Assembly (NCBI GenBank): GCA_024809215.1
Contig: JANUBW010000001.1
Location: 496,001 to 560,000 of the forward strand
Length of the DNA: 64,000 nucleotides
Origin: Niastella sp. OAS944
GTDB lineage: Bacteria > Bacteroidota > Bacteroidia > Chitinophagales > Chitinophagaceae
Direction of reading: 5' to 3'
In this document: positions 63,805-64,000 of the stretch, piece by piece
Layout of the letters: each line of letters begins with the position of its first letter
How positions within the stretch are numbered: position 1 is the first letter of the stretch
The notes under the pieces: generated by a model
The model's input: the letters and a program-made list of their open reading frames with translations, nothing else
Databases searched by the model: none
What the model was told of the DNA's origin: nothing
Translations under genes and position numbers: made by a program

Positions 63805-64000
63805 TTAATAAATATGCCACTCCCAAATACCCCTTACACCACTTAAAATTTTAACCCGTAAATAGCGGGCCTTAATATTCAAATTGTTCTTGTGTGGCGA
63901 TTGCATAATTACCTGCCCATGTGCTTCGCAACGCTTCCAGGCTTCACCATTTAGCGAATACTCAACTACATAAGTATGCCCCGCAGTGGGACGAACGAAA
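63805..64000 (-). CDS. 3' end of a secreted protein with a discoidin-like C-terminal domain (partial)
   Basis: The reading frame continues off the right edge of the window (5' end missing). The last 64 residues include HTYVVEYSLNGEAWKRCEAH, RYLRVKILSGVRGIWEW, and stop at 63805-63807. The pattern Y-SLNGEAW ... RYLRVKI is typical of F5/8 type C (discoidin) modules that close large glycoside hydrolases. First gene of the GH operon in this window; probably another glycosidase. Confidence 0.6.
   Translation of the reverse strand, partial: FVRPTAGHTYVVEYSLNGEAWKRCEAHGQVIMQSPHKNNLNIKARYLRVKILSGVRGIWEWHIY

Overview
The window looks like a chromosomal segment of a Bacteroidota bacterium, most likely a Chitinophagaceae member (Niastella/Chitinophaga-like). 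This is an inference. It rests on giant secreted RHS/YD-repeat proteins of the Bacteroidota type, a type IX secretion (T9SS) C-terminal sorting tail on a glycosidase, TAnnTTTG promoter-like boxes, few Shine-Dalgarno sequences, and a xyloglucan-type glycoside hydrolase set. I saw no tRNA, rRNA or CRISPR array.

Layout. (1) 0.1-7.7 kb, minus strand: a secreted alpha/beta hydrolase, a TPR/HisKA_2 sensor kinase coupled to a LysR regulator, a receiver-GAF-sigma54-AAA+ response regulator and a second secreted alpha/beta hydrolase. (2) 7.9-12.3 kb, plus strand: a lipoprotein S33-type hydrolase, an Asp-nucleophile hydrolase (dehalogenase/epoxide-hydrolase type), a pyridoxamine-phosphate-oxidase-fold protein, an AraC regulator, a small YdcZ-type membrane protein and an Atu4866-type small protein. 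(3) 12.4-31.4 kb, minus strand, RHS locus A: five genes in one direction (outer-membrane beta-barrel candidate, beta-rich secreted protein, 2286-aa SpvB-like giant, 280-aa secreted protein, 2628-aa RHS protein). The RHS protein ends in a domain resembling L,D-transpeptidase/Tlde1 enzymes. (4) 31.5-34.6 kb: an AT-rich accessory stretch with orphan immunity-like genes and a broken toxin tail. (5) 34.66-40.50 kb: a three-level nest of mobile DNA. A group II intron lies inside an IS66-family element, which lies inside an already decayed IS256-family element. Boundaries of all three can be read, both insertion sequences with intact 8-bp target duplications. (6) 40.6-51.6 kb, minus strand, RHS locus B: SpvB-like partner, RHS protein with a JAB/JAMM-like metallopeptidase C-terminus, and an overlapping probable lipoprotein immunity gene. 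(7) 51.7-54.4 kb: two divergent genes for secreted proteins with a shared coiled-coil tail, plus the remnant of a third copy. (8) 54.6-56.5 kb: an IS1182-family element beside a dehydrogenase-like remnant. (9) 56.6-64 kb, minus strand: glycoside hydrolases GH74 (endo-xyloglucanase type), GH31 (alpha-xylosidase type, PA14 insert) and GH43 (arabinofuranosidase type), plus the 3' end of another secreted protein. This is a likely xyloglucan degradation operon.

How it fits together. Loci A and B share an architecture: an SpvB-like giant directly upstream of an RHS giant with a variable C-terminal enzyme after the same N-D-L-L-G-D-T junction. By analogy with Tc-toxin B/C components and polymorphic toxins, each pair may form a toxin-enclosing shell. 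Only locus A carries the outer-membrane barrel and extra secreted proteins, so it may supply export functions for both. The material between the loci (toxin tail, small immunity-like genes, insertion elements) looks like the debris of toxin-tip replacement. The GH operon would cut the xyloglucan backbone (GH74), remove xylose (GH31) and remove arabinose side groups (GH43).
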